The position numbers were made by a program, and so were the translations under genes. From the NCBI GenBank assembly GCA_033239525.1, contig BSYO01000002.1, forward strand, positions 13,798,626-13,862,625: a stretch of 64,000 nt of DNA. The letters are read 5' to 3'. The notes under the pieces were generated by a model. It saw nothing but the letters and a program-made list of their open reading frames with translations, had not been told where the DNA came from and ran no database searches. This document shows positions 1 through 11,309 of this stretch, piece after piece. Numbering within the stretch: the first letter of the stretch is position 1; every line of letters starts with the position of its first letter. The DNA comes from Nepenthes gracilis (Eukaryota; Streptophyta; Magnoliopsida; Caryophyllales; Nepenthaceae).

Positions 1-1307
1 GTTCATTTTGATCGGGCTTGTACTCCCATCTCCTCTCCTTCATTGACCTTTATTCCCTCACACGGTCTTGTGCTACTTTTCTTATTCGGATTATCAAACA
101 TTCATGCGATTATCATTCTTCCTCTTTCCCTCGGCAGGGAAAGAGCAAGACTGGTTGGTCCTCTCGGGACGCTTTGTCTCGTTAGTCTCTTTGGCGGATA
201 CGTAGGCCCTGGTGACAGACTCCACTTTTCAGAAGGTCTCTGGGTTTTGTGGGTTAGGTGCCTAAAGAAATCTTCGTGCGTTAAGGCAGAGATAAAACTG
301 CCAAGTTTTATCTCCTTTGTGAACTTGGAAATCCTTCTGACCTCCACTGCGAAGTGCTCCGGGAACTTCCTCAGGTTCTCTTCCCGTCTCTGCTTGATGT
401 GGAGGAGATGCTACGATTGCTTCTTTTTCTGGCGGCTGGAAGTGTACTGAGCAAGAAAGAAATTAGTGAGCCCACAGAAGCTCCAGATTGAGTTCGTTGG
501 GAGCCAGTGGTACCAGATTCGAGCTTCTCCCTTCAACTTGAGAGAGAAGCACTAGCACATTGTCAAATCTTCCAGGCCCTGGAGACACAAATAGGTGCGG
601 AAGTGATTCCGGTGATCTATGGGATCAGCGCTCCTATCGTAAGAGTCCAATGGTGACATCTTGAACTTGGCCGGTAATTGGCGGTTCAAGATCTCAACAG
701 TGAAAGGAGATCTCTCTAGATCAGCGGCGTGTTCAGCATCGTCTTTGAACATGCGGTTCTATATCTTCTTGACTTTTGCCTCCAATTGGGAGACATTCTC
801 AGATCTCTTAGAGTTAAGATAAGTACTCAACTCCGTTCTTTTAGCAGTGCAGTGTGTGGATGGTAGGCTACTGCCGCTAACGGAGGCTCCCTCCTGAGCC
901 TGAGGCCTTGGCTCATCTCGAGTATATCGGGGGTTCCTCCTTTCTTGACTCTCATCTATAATCCTATGGCCCAAGCGCCCCTTAAGTTTGGGATGGCTTA
1001 AGGCATTGGAGGCCTCCGGAGCATAAGAGTTGGTTGGCCTTGTGGCTTTCTTAGTCGGCTTCTTCTTCCTCTAGCCTCCTCTCCTAGAGGCTTGAGCAAG
1101 AGTTGAGGAAGGCAGAGTCTCCTGCTTCTTCTTGCCCGAATGGGTACAGAACATTTGGAGTATTTTATTCATATTGCTCATTTATTTCGTCAGGTTTTGG
1201 AGGAATGGTGCGGGTGCCCCTTCGACTAGGTTACTAATAAAGTGGTCTTGGTCAGGAGAAGCGACATCTCTAGCGGGAGTACTAGCTTGAGCTATGGTGT
1301 TTACCAT
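1..1307 (-). pseudogene. Decayed gag of element C
   Basis: Structural capsid/nucleocapsid polyprotein of a gypsy element. The start is taken at ATG 1307-1305, because it opens with Met-Val-Asn-Thr followed by Ala-Gln, the same start as gag in A (ATG at 49726). Recognisable blocks in order: the N-terminal piece (1307-1182), a charged linker (974-759), the capsid entry with a 'RSPFTVEILNRQLPAKFKM' block (752-552), and the 'KEIKLGSFISALTHEDFFRHL' region with the 'F..AES' stretch (347-102), where A has 'EEMKLVSFISTLTYGDFFKHL'. Frames change several times and stops interrupt each block. The zinc-knuckle end would lie left of the window. Confidence 0.8.
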
Positions 1308-1391
1308 TCTGTCTGATGATACTGACTTATAGAAGAAGGTGTTTGTGGAGATAAAAGTGGTTAGCTTTTTGTTAGCTTCCGACAACGCCAA

Positions 1392-2358
1392 TGATGAATT
1401 ATGGATTCAAATTTGAATAGATTTGGGTTAAGTAATCCATCAGGATCCGGTCTTTGTTCACTGAGCTTTGGGTCCTACACACCACAATTTCAATTAAGAG
1501 ATTAGGTGATGGTGGAATTTGGTCTTATTGAAAATACTCCGACACTGAAATTAGAAATCTTTCTCAGAGAATAGAAAGATACTAAGGATGCAAAAATGAA
1601 TATAGGGAGTGTTTGTATGTGGGGGTACATTTGCAGGGAGAGTGGCTTTGTAGTTGCTCGTGAGGAGCTATTTCTCTAAATATTGAGTCCGCAAAGAACT
1701 AGTAAAAGAGAGAGTGTGTGTGTTAGAAGGCTTGAGAGAGAGTTTCTAAGAGCTTGAGCTTGTTTAAAGGCTTTTTGTGGGCGTGATCAAAAGTGTCAGC
1801 TCCCACGACCTTTTATAGCCATGGCCATAGGATGCCTTCCTTATGCAGAGGGGCTGGATGCCAGCGCTCTGTTGGCGATCGTTGCCTTTTTTGTGTAGAC
1901 ATGATTGTTGTTCCTGACTTGTAACGGTCAAAGGGGTTGATCTCCATCCTTTTGCGTTTTGTAACCGTTAGAGTTTATAATAAATAGTGTGCAGATTCTG
2001 GCGCCTTTCTCCCGAGATGCACATTGATTCTGGAGGTGACCGTTACAATGAAACTTGTCTTCTTGGAGAGGTGAAAAATTAGGGCAGATGACCATTGTGG
2101 CTTTGAGGCGGGCACGTGAAGCAATTGATGCTTAGGCCGTGTACATCTTGGGCCTCGGCCGATCTACCAGCCGCCTATCCGGTCAACGAAAGCGTTGACT
2201 GTTCTAGGCTTTAATGGGCCATCTTACTTTTGGACATCTACCGGCCCATTTGCTCTTCATCTGGTCAACAGTAGCGTTGATCGTTTGAACAGAAAATGGG
2301 CCACTGAGGATTTGGGTCATTTCCTTTTTCATAGGTCAGCTCGTTACTGACATCCCCA
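1392..2358 (-). repeat. 5' LTR of element C
   Basis: On the plus strand the LTR runs from TGATGAATTATGGATTC to a CA near 2358, so in element sense it is read right to left. It starts directly after the decayed primer-binding site next to gag, at the same relative position as the right LTR of A (49808). It shares with the LTR of B blocks such as 'AATAGAAAGAT' and 'TATGTGGGG'. The right end is uncertain by a few bases (2358-2361). Two GGTCAA...GTTGA paired motifs near 2180 and 2270 match the W-box-rich U3 of A. Confidence 0.75.
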
Positions 2359-3589
2359 TTAGAAATGTTATTATTATAAATAGCAATACACCTTAGACTA
2401 ACTTTACTTTTAAACTATCACTTTAATTTTTAGTTGCAATATTTATCTTAGACTAGTAAATCTTAGAATAATGATAAAATTATTCATCGTGGCTTGCAAG
2501 TTATGAGTTAGGATTATAAAATTTACTTCTCAAGTAAACTAATATATATATATATGTAAAACCATTTTTAGAGTTCATGATGATAAAATATTACCACACT
2601 GAATTATCTCATCTAATACATTTTAGAAACTTTTTATACATCGTTAAATAATGTGATATTTTTTTATTTGTCTATATTATAAAATCTATATAAAAAATAA
2701 ATTGATATTTAAAATATTATGTCAAAATAAATATATTAATATTAAAAGGAATGATATATCATACTTCCCACAACACAATAAAAGGAAAGATATATATATT
2801 TTTTCTAATAATAAATATTACAGTCGTTCAATTAATATGATTAGGTGAGATTGAATCAACCCATCTTTTAAAGAGACAGGCTCTCTGAATCGAGCAGTGG
2901 AGCTCTAGTAATTAAAGCCTTAAACTCGGAATAACTTAGCAAAATCCAATCCTCATACGGAATAGTCAATTCCCTTGGCCTGACAAATCAAATATTTGCT
3001 TTAAGTGATTCTTCTTCCCTTTTTATCAAATTTTATTTCTCGTGAAGTGGTCGACTAAATCCTCATAATCGGTGGTAGTTGTAGAGTACCGCCACCGCAT
3101 CTTCGAGCGGCCAAGAGCTACGGCGATTGAACTTGCAAATCGACGGTGACCAGCGAAGTGGAATCGAATGCCAAAGTCACATCCCAAATTACTTTAAAAA
3201 AGAACGAGAGATTCGATCTCATGATTCTGGGCAACTTCACCCACACAAGCTTCCTTCTTATTTGCCAGCACAATTGCAATCTTCTGGCCTACTTTTCTTT
3301 TGTTCGCATCTTTGGGATTTGTAATATGGGCCGGAGGTGTTGGAGTAACTTTTTTAATTTGACTCGTGATTATATCTAGAATTTGGATTTTCTTTTAATT
3401 ATTATTTTTATTTAAAGTTAAAATAAAATTATTTAGAATGGTAAAAAATATATGTGTATATACATATCTGATTAATTTTTTGACGGGAGAAAATATGGAT
3501 AGTGAGTATCTATGTGAGGGTATATCCTTTTATTTGTATAGTAGAGACGTATTCGTTGGTCTCTCTACATATATTGCAGCCATATAATG
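2359..3589. other. AT-rich spacer without a defensible gene
   Basis: Mostly AT-rich sequence with short TA runs (for example near 2545). A block of higher GC content lies at about 3040-3340 and has two overlapping short reading frames (3127-3324 and 3146-3379). Neither shows a domain, and both run into AT-rich sequence. I assign no function. Confidence 0.5.
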
Positions 3590-4449
3590 TGTTGGCTATT
3601 AGTAGGACCTACCCATGTGTTATGTGCATAAATAAAAAAATAAATAAAAATTGTTAGAAATTAATGACGATACAAAAAACACAAATATGAATGAGCGAAA
3701 ATGGTATATCTCACCTTTAAATGTTTGGTCATTTATATAGAATGGCCAATATATAATGTATATAAAAATAATAATTATAAAGTTATAGAGAATATTTATA
3801 TAATATTTTGATTTTATAAATTTATGTATCTAAAAATATAATATTATAATATATATTATTATTATATTTAATATCAGTCCTCAAACGCAAATAGATAAAA
3901 TAGAAACCAACTAAAGTTCAAAAATGAGATTATAAAACTGCCCTGTAGTATGAGGCTTTGTAAAAATATCGACAAGTTGATCAACTAGTGGTATGAAATG
4001 AAGATGCATATGGTCATGTTGGCTATTAGTAGGACCTACCCATGTGTTATGTGCATAAATAAAAAAATAAATAAAAATTGTTAGAAATTAATGACGATAC
4101 AAAAAACACAAATATGAATGAGCGAAAATGGTATATCTCACCTTTAAATGTTTGGTCATTTATATAGAATGGCCAATATATAATGTATATAAAAATAATA
4201 ATTATAAAGTTATAGAGAATATTTATATAATATTTTGATTTTATAAATTTATGTATCTAAAAATATAATATTATAATATATATTATTATTATATTTAATA
4301 TCAGTCCTCAAACGCAAATAGATAAAATAGAAACCAACTAAAGTTCAAAAATGAGATTATAAAACTGCCCTGTAGTATGAGGCTTTGTAAAAATATCGAC
4401 AAGTTGATCAACTAGTGGTATGAAATGAAGATGCATATGGTCATGTTGG
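3590..4449. repeat. Perfect 427-bp tandem duplication covering the LTR of G
   Basis: Units 3590-4016 and 4017-4443 appear identical over their whole length by direct reading. Each holds ~60 bp of flank, the 225-bp 3' LTR and ~140 bp of the element interior. The six bases TGTTGG stand at both unit starts and again at 4444-4449, so the event is bounded by a 6-bp microhomology. The identity contrasts with the clearly diverged LTR pair of the same element. Confidence 0.92.
3652..3876 (-). repeat. 3' LTR of copia element G (first of two tandem copies)
   Basis: A 225-bp LTR starting TGTTAGAAATTAATG and ending TATCA on the plus strand, homologous to 9014-9245. A purine-rich TTTGAGGAC lies next to it on the minus strand, as expected of a polypurine tract before a 3' LTR. 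The same LTR is repeated exactly at 4079-4303 by the local tandem duplication. Confidence 0.75.
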
Positions 4450-4800
4450 AATAAAATAATAGTCATTTTTAATATAATTGGTAAGCTCATGAAAGATATT
4501 ACTATATTCAATTTGTATTGTACTTTAATTATCACAATATACAAGACAACTGCAATAAAGTGGGGACAACCATATCTTCTAATAACCAATGTAACCAAAT
4601 AAATTTTGCTATAGTGTCAGTTAAGGCACGATATTCGACCTCTATATTAGATCGCATGACAATAAATTACTTTTTACTTCATCATGAAATAAGAGATGTC
4701 CCTAAGAAAAAGTAATAGTCAATGGTGGATCATTAATTTGAGAGATCACTTGCCCAATTTAATTGAGATTGTCAATATCTTTCATTTTTAACTATTGATA
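4350..4800 (-). pseudogene. RNase H and pol C-terminus of copia element G
   Basis: The end of a copia polyprotein: RNase H removes the RNA strand of the hybrid during reverse transcription. Fragments in successive frames give 'LISWRSKKQ', 'MRSNIEVEYRALTDTIA', 'FIWLHWLLED' and the terminal 'PLVDQLVDIFTKPHTTGQF'. These are hallmark blocks of plant copia RNase H and the polyprotein tail. At least one frameshift and several stops are present. Part of the tail is also present in the duplicated 427-bp unit. Confidence 0.85.
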
Positions 4801-6399
4801 CAAAAAAATTTAACCAATTAGATTCTAATACCATCATCTCAAATAATAATCATATTATTGATATATAATAAAATTAAAATAATACTGGATGTTATTGAAC
4901 GTGTGAATTGAGTTAAATCATGAGGATTGGATGTCAAACCTTATTTGGTAATGGTAGAACTAAACTTAACAAATCAAGTTTTGGGAACTTGTTTAAGACT
5001 ATATAGTACTTATGAAAGCAACAAACTTTGTTTGGAGGATATCTGATGTAGGGAAGATGAAGAGTAGGAGAGGGATAAAGATAAGAAAGAGAAATTAGAG
5101 GGGTAGAGATAAAAAGGAGAAGAAACCAACGGGAAGAAGGGGGAGGAGGTCACAAATGCTTGATCGCATTCAATAATTTAAAATATTAATCAATGTCCTT
5201 AAATAATAGAAATAGGGATTTTTATATAGAGAATTAAATACCTAAGAAAATTAGAAATAAAATCACAACCAAATAACTTCTAATTGAAAAATAAAATTAA
5301 AGAGAAATAAAATCAAATCGCTACTAAATAAAAAATTAAATCAAATCAAATTAATAATCAAAGTTGATATGAAAATAAAATCAAATCTAATTTAGAAGAA
5401 AAATCAAAGTAAATTTTCATCTTGAATGTTCGCATCAATTTTTTTCGGATGGTTGGAACTCGACTTCGTTGAGTTAAATTTCTGTAATCAATCTTTTAAC
5501 CACAAGCTGAGCGGCCCTTCGACGACGGTGATAGACTCGTGTAAGGAGGGTCGAAAGCTGATAGAGTGACCGATATCTCTGGAAAGATTTGGATTGGGGT
5601 CTGAAAAGGTACAATTTTATTGACTCTGATAAAATTTTAAAAGATTTGGGTTGAATTGCCTTGTAGTGTCTCTAAAGAGATCCAAGCATTCTCAGACTTT
5701 GGTCGCCAACCTAACGTGCAAGGAAACATTGAACAACTCCATCCATGATAAATATAATTTGCTCATCTAAAATATTATCAATTTTATCGTGGTGTGCGAG
5801 AGAAATAGAAGTAGTGCAGGAGTGGATGGACAGTCAATAAGTGGCGCACTTGGGGGGTGGCAAAAGGATCAACAGGTGGGGAAAATGTTCCTTTATAAGT
5901 AATTAAAATTTTCATATTAAAAGTTGCCTTTATTAAAGGATCGATTATAGGAGATGGGATAAAAATATTAGAGATGGAGGTAGTAAGAATATGATCAGGA
6001 AATAGATCTAGTAATAGAATTGTAAAAATGAGAGAAGATGTCATGGGGGTCAGAGAGAGAGAGGATAAGTTGTTAAACATTTTAGGTTCACAAAATATAA
6101 CATGATGAGAAATATGGAGTTGATTGGATATATGGTTATAACATTAGTATTCTTTATGTACAAGACCATATCCAAAAAAAGCAACATAAATGAGTTGGGG
6201 TTTGAGTTTATTTTGTTTGTGATATTGAAATATCATAAAACAAGCACATTAAAAGGCATGGAGAATATTGTAATGAGGTAGTGATTCAAAAAAACACTTA
6301 AAAGGAATTTAATTCTAAATAGCCAAAGATGGGAGGCGATTGAAGTTATAAGTTGCAAAATGACAGATTCTTCTCAAACTTTTTCTGGTAAAGAAGTTG

Positions 6400-7000
6400 A
6401 GATATGGTGGAATCGGACACTACTAAGAATATGTCCAAATTTTCATTTAGCATAACTATTTTGTTTGGATGTGTTTGGATAAAATTTTTTGATGTGTGCT
6501 ACCATGTGGTTTGATGGTATATGAGAAGCAGGATTCACAATATTCCTTAGTATTATTAAATCTAAGAATTTTGATTCATTTTACAAATAAAGTATATATT
6601 ATATTAAAGAATTCTTAGTATACTTTTGGTGATTTAGATTGATAAAATAAAGATATATCCATATATAATGAGAAAATTTATTAATAAATGTAACAAAATA
6701 TTTTGATCCCTCCTTAGTAGATATGGGTGTAGGACCTCAAATATCAAAATAAATAAGATCTAAAGGAGTACGAGAAATAAATTCATTAGAATTAAAATAT
6801 AAAACTTTATGTTTAATTAATTGACAAGTTATACAATCAAAAAATAAATCACTAAGAGTTCATAAATGACCCATAGATACTAACAATTGAATTTTAAAAT
6901 TTGATGTATGACTAAGACGAGAATGCTACAAAAGATTAGATTTAACCAATTTTGAGTATAGAGTAATGGAGCTTGAAAGATGAGAGGAAATATAAAGAGT
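6400..7000 (-). pseudogene. Integrase core remnant of copia element G
   Basis: At about 6790-6620 the minus strand, read over stops, gives remnants of the copia integrase catalytic entry: a Tyr-Thr-His motif, an aromatic 'KIFCYIY' stretch, then a 'FSLYMDISLFYQSK' block. These correspond to the first catalytic Asp region and the 'DDFSRFTW' region in intact plant copia elements. Catalytic residues cannot be read reliably. Upstream (to about 7000) are traces of the pre-integrase zinc region. This rests on pattern recognition in a heavily decayed frame. Confidence 0.55.
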
Positions 7001-9013
7001 AGTAAGCTCAAATAGAAGTCTAAATTTATAACATGTCCTCACCAATTGTCCTGTTTATGGATCGTATATATTACAACCATAAGACTAAAATTGACATTTT
7101 AAATTGAAATCACATAGTTGTCTTACAAATAGCAAAGAATAGGATAATAAAAGTACAAGATTAGCATTTGAAAATGAAGAGGAACATTGTAGAAATATAA
7201 CCAATATGACTAACTAAATATGAGATTCATATGCTGTAAGGATTTTTTTGTATTAAAGGTTTTAACTTTGTTAGAGAATTTGTTTTGATCAAAATTTATA
7301 TGATTAGAACATGCAGAATCAATAATCTAATAAAGGCTACCTCGAGTAGCAAATACGGTTGGTATAGAGATAGAACATGTGCGTGATAAAATTTATGTGG
7401 CAATTGTCTCAAGATTTTCAGTAAAGAAGCAGAAGATAGAATGTATAGTCTGATTTTGTTGGTTCTATCTTGGTGATGATTGTTGTTCAAAGTAAAGAGG
7501 AATGCCGATTCTACTAGGAGCGCTTGTTCTTAGGACAATTGTATTTGAAATAATATCTTACATTGTAGTAGGGATATATATTTGGATTATATAATAGTCG
7601 ATTATCTAATATGAAATATTGATGTAAAAATTTAGAACCTAGAGTTTGCGAGGAAACCACAAGAACCGTTTTCATGTGTTGAGACCTCTTGATTTGAAAT
7701 CATGTTTTGTAGAAATAAGTTTAACAATGATACCGTGAAGTGATGAACGAGGATGCCTATGCAACAAAGAAGCTTGGGTAGATTCAAATTAATCATAGTA
7801 AGGTGAAATTCATCTCGATAATCTACAAATTTTTAGAATCTAAAAGAGGCTGTCATCGTAATTCAATAGATGCCAATTGATCCCATAAATAATACATTTA
7901 GGAATACAAATCACTTATAAATTAGCCATATTTTTGAGTTTTATTATGTAGTTCACGCATAATTTAATATTAATATGCAAAGCATGCAAAGGAATAACGT
8001 TGTTGTAAAAAGCTTCAAAGATTTTTGGCAACTTTATATCAATAAAATAGCATATCAATAGATGGAATAAATATATTAGAAAACCTTATAATAATTTTAT
8101 AGTAAATACTATCACAATCTTTAATACAATTAACAAAGTTTGAGTTTGTGTTATAAGTCTATCTTCGTGGTGGCCTGTATTTCCTAATAATAAAGCACCA
8201 TAATTTTTGACTTTAAGAAATGTGCACATAGAATGAGCCTAATGGTTATAACTTTAGCCATTGAGAATAATTTGTATGGGTTGGGAGACATTATTTTGTA
8301 ATAGTGCCATTTGCGAAGTGCAGCCGGAGTCAGATAAGGTGATTGGGCTGAGACAAACAAGTGGAATGGGCTAGGCACATGAATACTACAAGGACAACTA
8401 AGGCCTAACACTGAATTGGGGAGTAGGCTGTGAATTAGCGCTAGGTCATGAAAAATGTGGTCGGTATTTGGGCTTGGCATGAATTACCAAAGAAAATCGT
8501 AGCGTTTTTTAATATAGAGAATCAAAGTGACACGTTTTGAATTAGGGGAAGGGGCGTGGCTATAGCCTAGTCAAATGATACGTTTTGATGGTTAGAAGCT
8601 AAAAAACACAATATTTTATGACTTTCTTCGCTGTCAAAGATGTTGTGGTGATGATGAGTGTTGCGGCAGTAATAATATTGTAACAGTGATGATAATTAAT
8701 TTGGTTCGAGTGAATGGTGGTGAGAGAAAACTTATGTGAATGGTGCTTACAGAACACGGATCTAGCATCAATACTTACAGAAAACCAATGTAAATGATGG
8801 TGAGAGAAGGGCGCGAGTGTAACCTGAAGAACACGATATGGCATCGACAACCATCAATGTCATACGGCAACCATTTAGATTTGAACATATTCGATTGGGA
8901 GAGGATCGTTCATGTCAACGAGAAGAACACCGAACAGAAATGACAAAGAGAGACGCCAGAATGAAATGACAAAGAAAGGATCAATTGATTTTATTACAAT
9001 ATATATAGTGACA
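7001..9013 (-). other. 5' interior of copia element G (gag/protease region), unrecognisable
   Basis: By position this should hold gag and protease. The minus strand has short frames (8480-8184, 8850-8599, 7490-7296), but no zinc knuckle or protease motif can be read. The region is AT-rich and full of stops. Confidence 0.5.
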
Positions 9014-9245
9014 TGTTAGAAATCAATGAAGATATAAAAGACATAAATATGAATGAGAGAAAATTATATATCTCATGTTTCAATGGTTAAACCTTTATAT
9101 AGTGTGATCGATATAAAATATACATGAAAAATAATAATTACAAGATACAGAGAATACTTATAAAATATTTTGGTACTATAATATTATGCATTTAAAAATA
9201 TAATATTATAGAATATTATAATATATATTATTATTATATTTGACA
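9014..9245 (-). repeat. 5' LTR of copia element G
   Basis: 232 bp, starting TGTTAGAAATCAATG and ending TTTGACA on the plus strand, aligned end to end with 3652-3876. On the minus strand the block TATATAAAGG lies at the expected place for a TATA box. Confidence 0.75.
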
Positions 9246-10178
9246 AAAAGATATAATATACAAAGAAAATAGTTCAATATAGATTATAAAAATTACGGAG
9301 CAATATTTATTTAATAAAACAGTAAAATTTATGCCTGAAGCCCACGACTCAAAATGCAAATTTGTGAATGTTTTCCACTAAGATAGCCTGGTGTAAACGC
9401 GTAGGGTCAATTCAATTTTGGAGATTGATGCTATTCTTTTAATAGTATTTTAAATATTAAAAATTTTTTAAAAAATATATTTTTATCTATCTACTTCCTA
9501 CTAAAAAGATGTAAAAATAAGAAAATATTATTTATCCTACCATTGTAATTTTTCTCTCTATACATATGGCCCATTAGAATTTAAAAAATAAACAATAAAA
9601 ATAAAACTTATTTAGAGATTAAAAAGAGCATAAAAGAGTTTGATAAAATATATAATAATATTCTAAACAAATAATATTTTTAAATTTATCGATTAACACA
9701 GTCAAAATTTTAGACACGGTATAAATTTAAGGTCGGACATAAGTGTAAAAAAATTGATCTATAAAAAGAGATCACGATGCAAGCTAAATCTAGTCTAATT
9801 TAGTCTATCTAAATAGCTAGCTCCATTCTCACATTAAATTTCGTAGAATATAATTAATATAACAGTTATTATGAATTGACAAATTTATTAATTTTTTATT
9901 TTAATAATTTAATAATTATTTTAAATATAATTTAAATTTTAGATCAGATATAATCATTAAAAAAATTAGCAAAAGTTGCTAATACTTTTAAAATATTAAA
10001 AAATAAATTAAAATTATTTATTTAAAAATATTTAAACAAAAGTTTGGCGATTAAAATGTTTTTAATAAAGGAATCTGAGTATCTTTTCTCCAATCCGATA
10101 TAAAAAGGTGCGCGCGCATCTTGGACGTATGCCACATATTCCTGCACCCACTACGTACTTCTTGACGATCTGACGTCA

Positions 10179-10199
10179 CTCTCTCTCTCTCTCTCTCTC
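10179..10199. repeat. (CT)n microsatellite
   Basis: A run of about ten CT units. Confidence 0.95.
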
Positions 10200-10254
10200 C
10201 ACTTTTCTTTTCTTTTGTGGTCGATCTCGGATCCTCTCTAAATGACGTAGTCAC

Positions 10255-10255
<1 letters not shown>

Positions 10256-10300
<45 letters not shown>
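10256..10300. repeat. (AAT)15 microsatellite
   Basis: Fifteen uninterrupted AAT units, 80 bp left of the LTR of D. Confidence 0.95.
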
Positions 10301-10302
<2 letters not shown>

Positions 10303-10379
10303 GAAGATGATATTTAATTTATTTACAGTTACCTAATTAATTTATTGTATTAAAATGATCTAAAAATAATTTTATATTT

Positions 10380-11280
10380 TGTTGGATCCCATGTCAAGGC
10401 CTATGAAAAGATGTCGAGGCCCACGAAAGGTGTTAGAGCCCACAAAGAACGAGCAGCCCAACCCAATTGCGTAGAGACATGTGGCGCCCGCCATGACAGG
10501 CGACGATTTAACCCTACAACGCATTAATGCGCTGCCAAAACCGATAGAAATAAGGAAAAAGCCGGTGAATGGAGAAGAACAAGACAACGCCGAACAGTTC
10601 GGGCGGCCAGCCTAATCCCCAAGCAGGGAAAACCAAGCGTGGCCGGGCAAGAAGAGCTGCTCGCCACGACAAAACGACAGCCGACATGACCACCATCACC
10701 ATAAACGACCAGAGGCAAGGAAGCCCTTAGAACAGGCATTTTGGCGCCCAAAGTCGAAGAGGGAGGAGCCTATAAGAGCTCCCACTCCCCGCAGAGAGAG
10801 GGATTCCAATTCCCGATTCAAATTCTGATCCTTCCTCCTCTGAACAAGATCACAAGAGAGAAAGAGCAAGAACTGAGAACCGACTCACTTCCTTTTGGCA
10901 CGAGCGAGCCCACCTCTCTCACGATCACCATCCTCGAGTCTACTCAGGCACGGGAAGTCAGCCACCCATCGCGGTGCATTAAGGAAGCCAGGCCTTCCAT
11001 AATCTGCTCATTGCATTCTCCAAACCAACGCACACGCATCACTCACGTTTCATCAGCATTCATCCGTGCACCGCTCATAGCGTGCGCCATTTCCGTTTAT
11101 TCGGAAACTTGCTGACTTGAGTGTCGGAGTGGTTGTGGTGGGAGAAATCCCGCCGGACGTCTGACCTCTTGTTTGTTGTTTGTGTTGTGCAGGTCCAAGT
11201 TCAGAGCTACGGAGACCAGACCCTTTGCCTGACGCCAACGCATGCTTGGGAATCCGAAGGCTCCCTAATCCGTACGGCAA
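10380..11280 (+). repeat. 5' LTR of element D (right edge approximate)
   Basis: Starts TGTTGGATCCC after an AT-rich flank. GCCTATAAGAGC near 10769 is a plausible TATA box. The block CTTGAGTGTCGGAGTGG near 11116 resembles the end region of Tat-type LTRs. The 3' edge is placed just before the decayed primer-site-like stretch near 11276 and the start of gag; it cannot be fixed without a second LTR. Confidence 0.6.
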
Positions 11281-11309
11281 TCACAGACCCGGGATGCAAT
11301 ATTGTGAAC

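Larger units (their letters stand above)
1..2358 (-). mobile_element. Ty3/gypsy element C, 5' end only (Tat lineage), cut by window edge
   Basis: A minus-strand gypsy retrotransposon of which only the 5' LTR and most of gag are in the window. The gag segments match, piece by piece, those of element A (48363-49726), and the LTR aligns with the LTRs of A and B in its first ~200 bases. Reading frames are broken, so this copy is inactive. The rest of the element would lie left of position 1. Confidence 0.85.
3652..9245 (-). mobile_element. Decayed Ty1/copia element G
   Basis: The element is bounded by two ~230-bp LTRs (3652-3876 and 9014-9245) that align along their length with scattered differences. 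RNase H sits next to the left LTR and the integrase core lies to its right (about 6620-6790, minus strand), so the element reads right to left. The flanking bases AAAAT (3647-3651) and AAAAG (9246-9250) agree at four of five positions, a weak target-site duplication. All frames are broken. No convincing tRNA primer site is visible beside the right LTR, so that edge or the PBS has decayed. Confidence 0.75.
9246..10379. other. AT-rich spacer
   Basis: About 1.1 kb of AT-rich DNA with no reading frame of interest. The last ~250 bases are richer in GC and carry two microsatellites just before element D. Confidence 0.6.
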
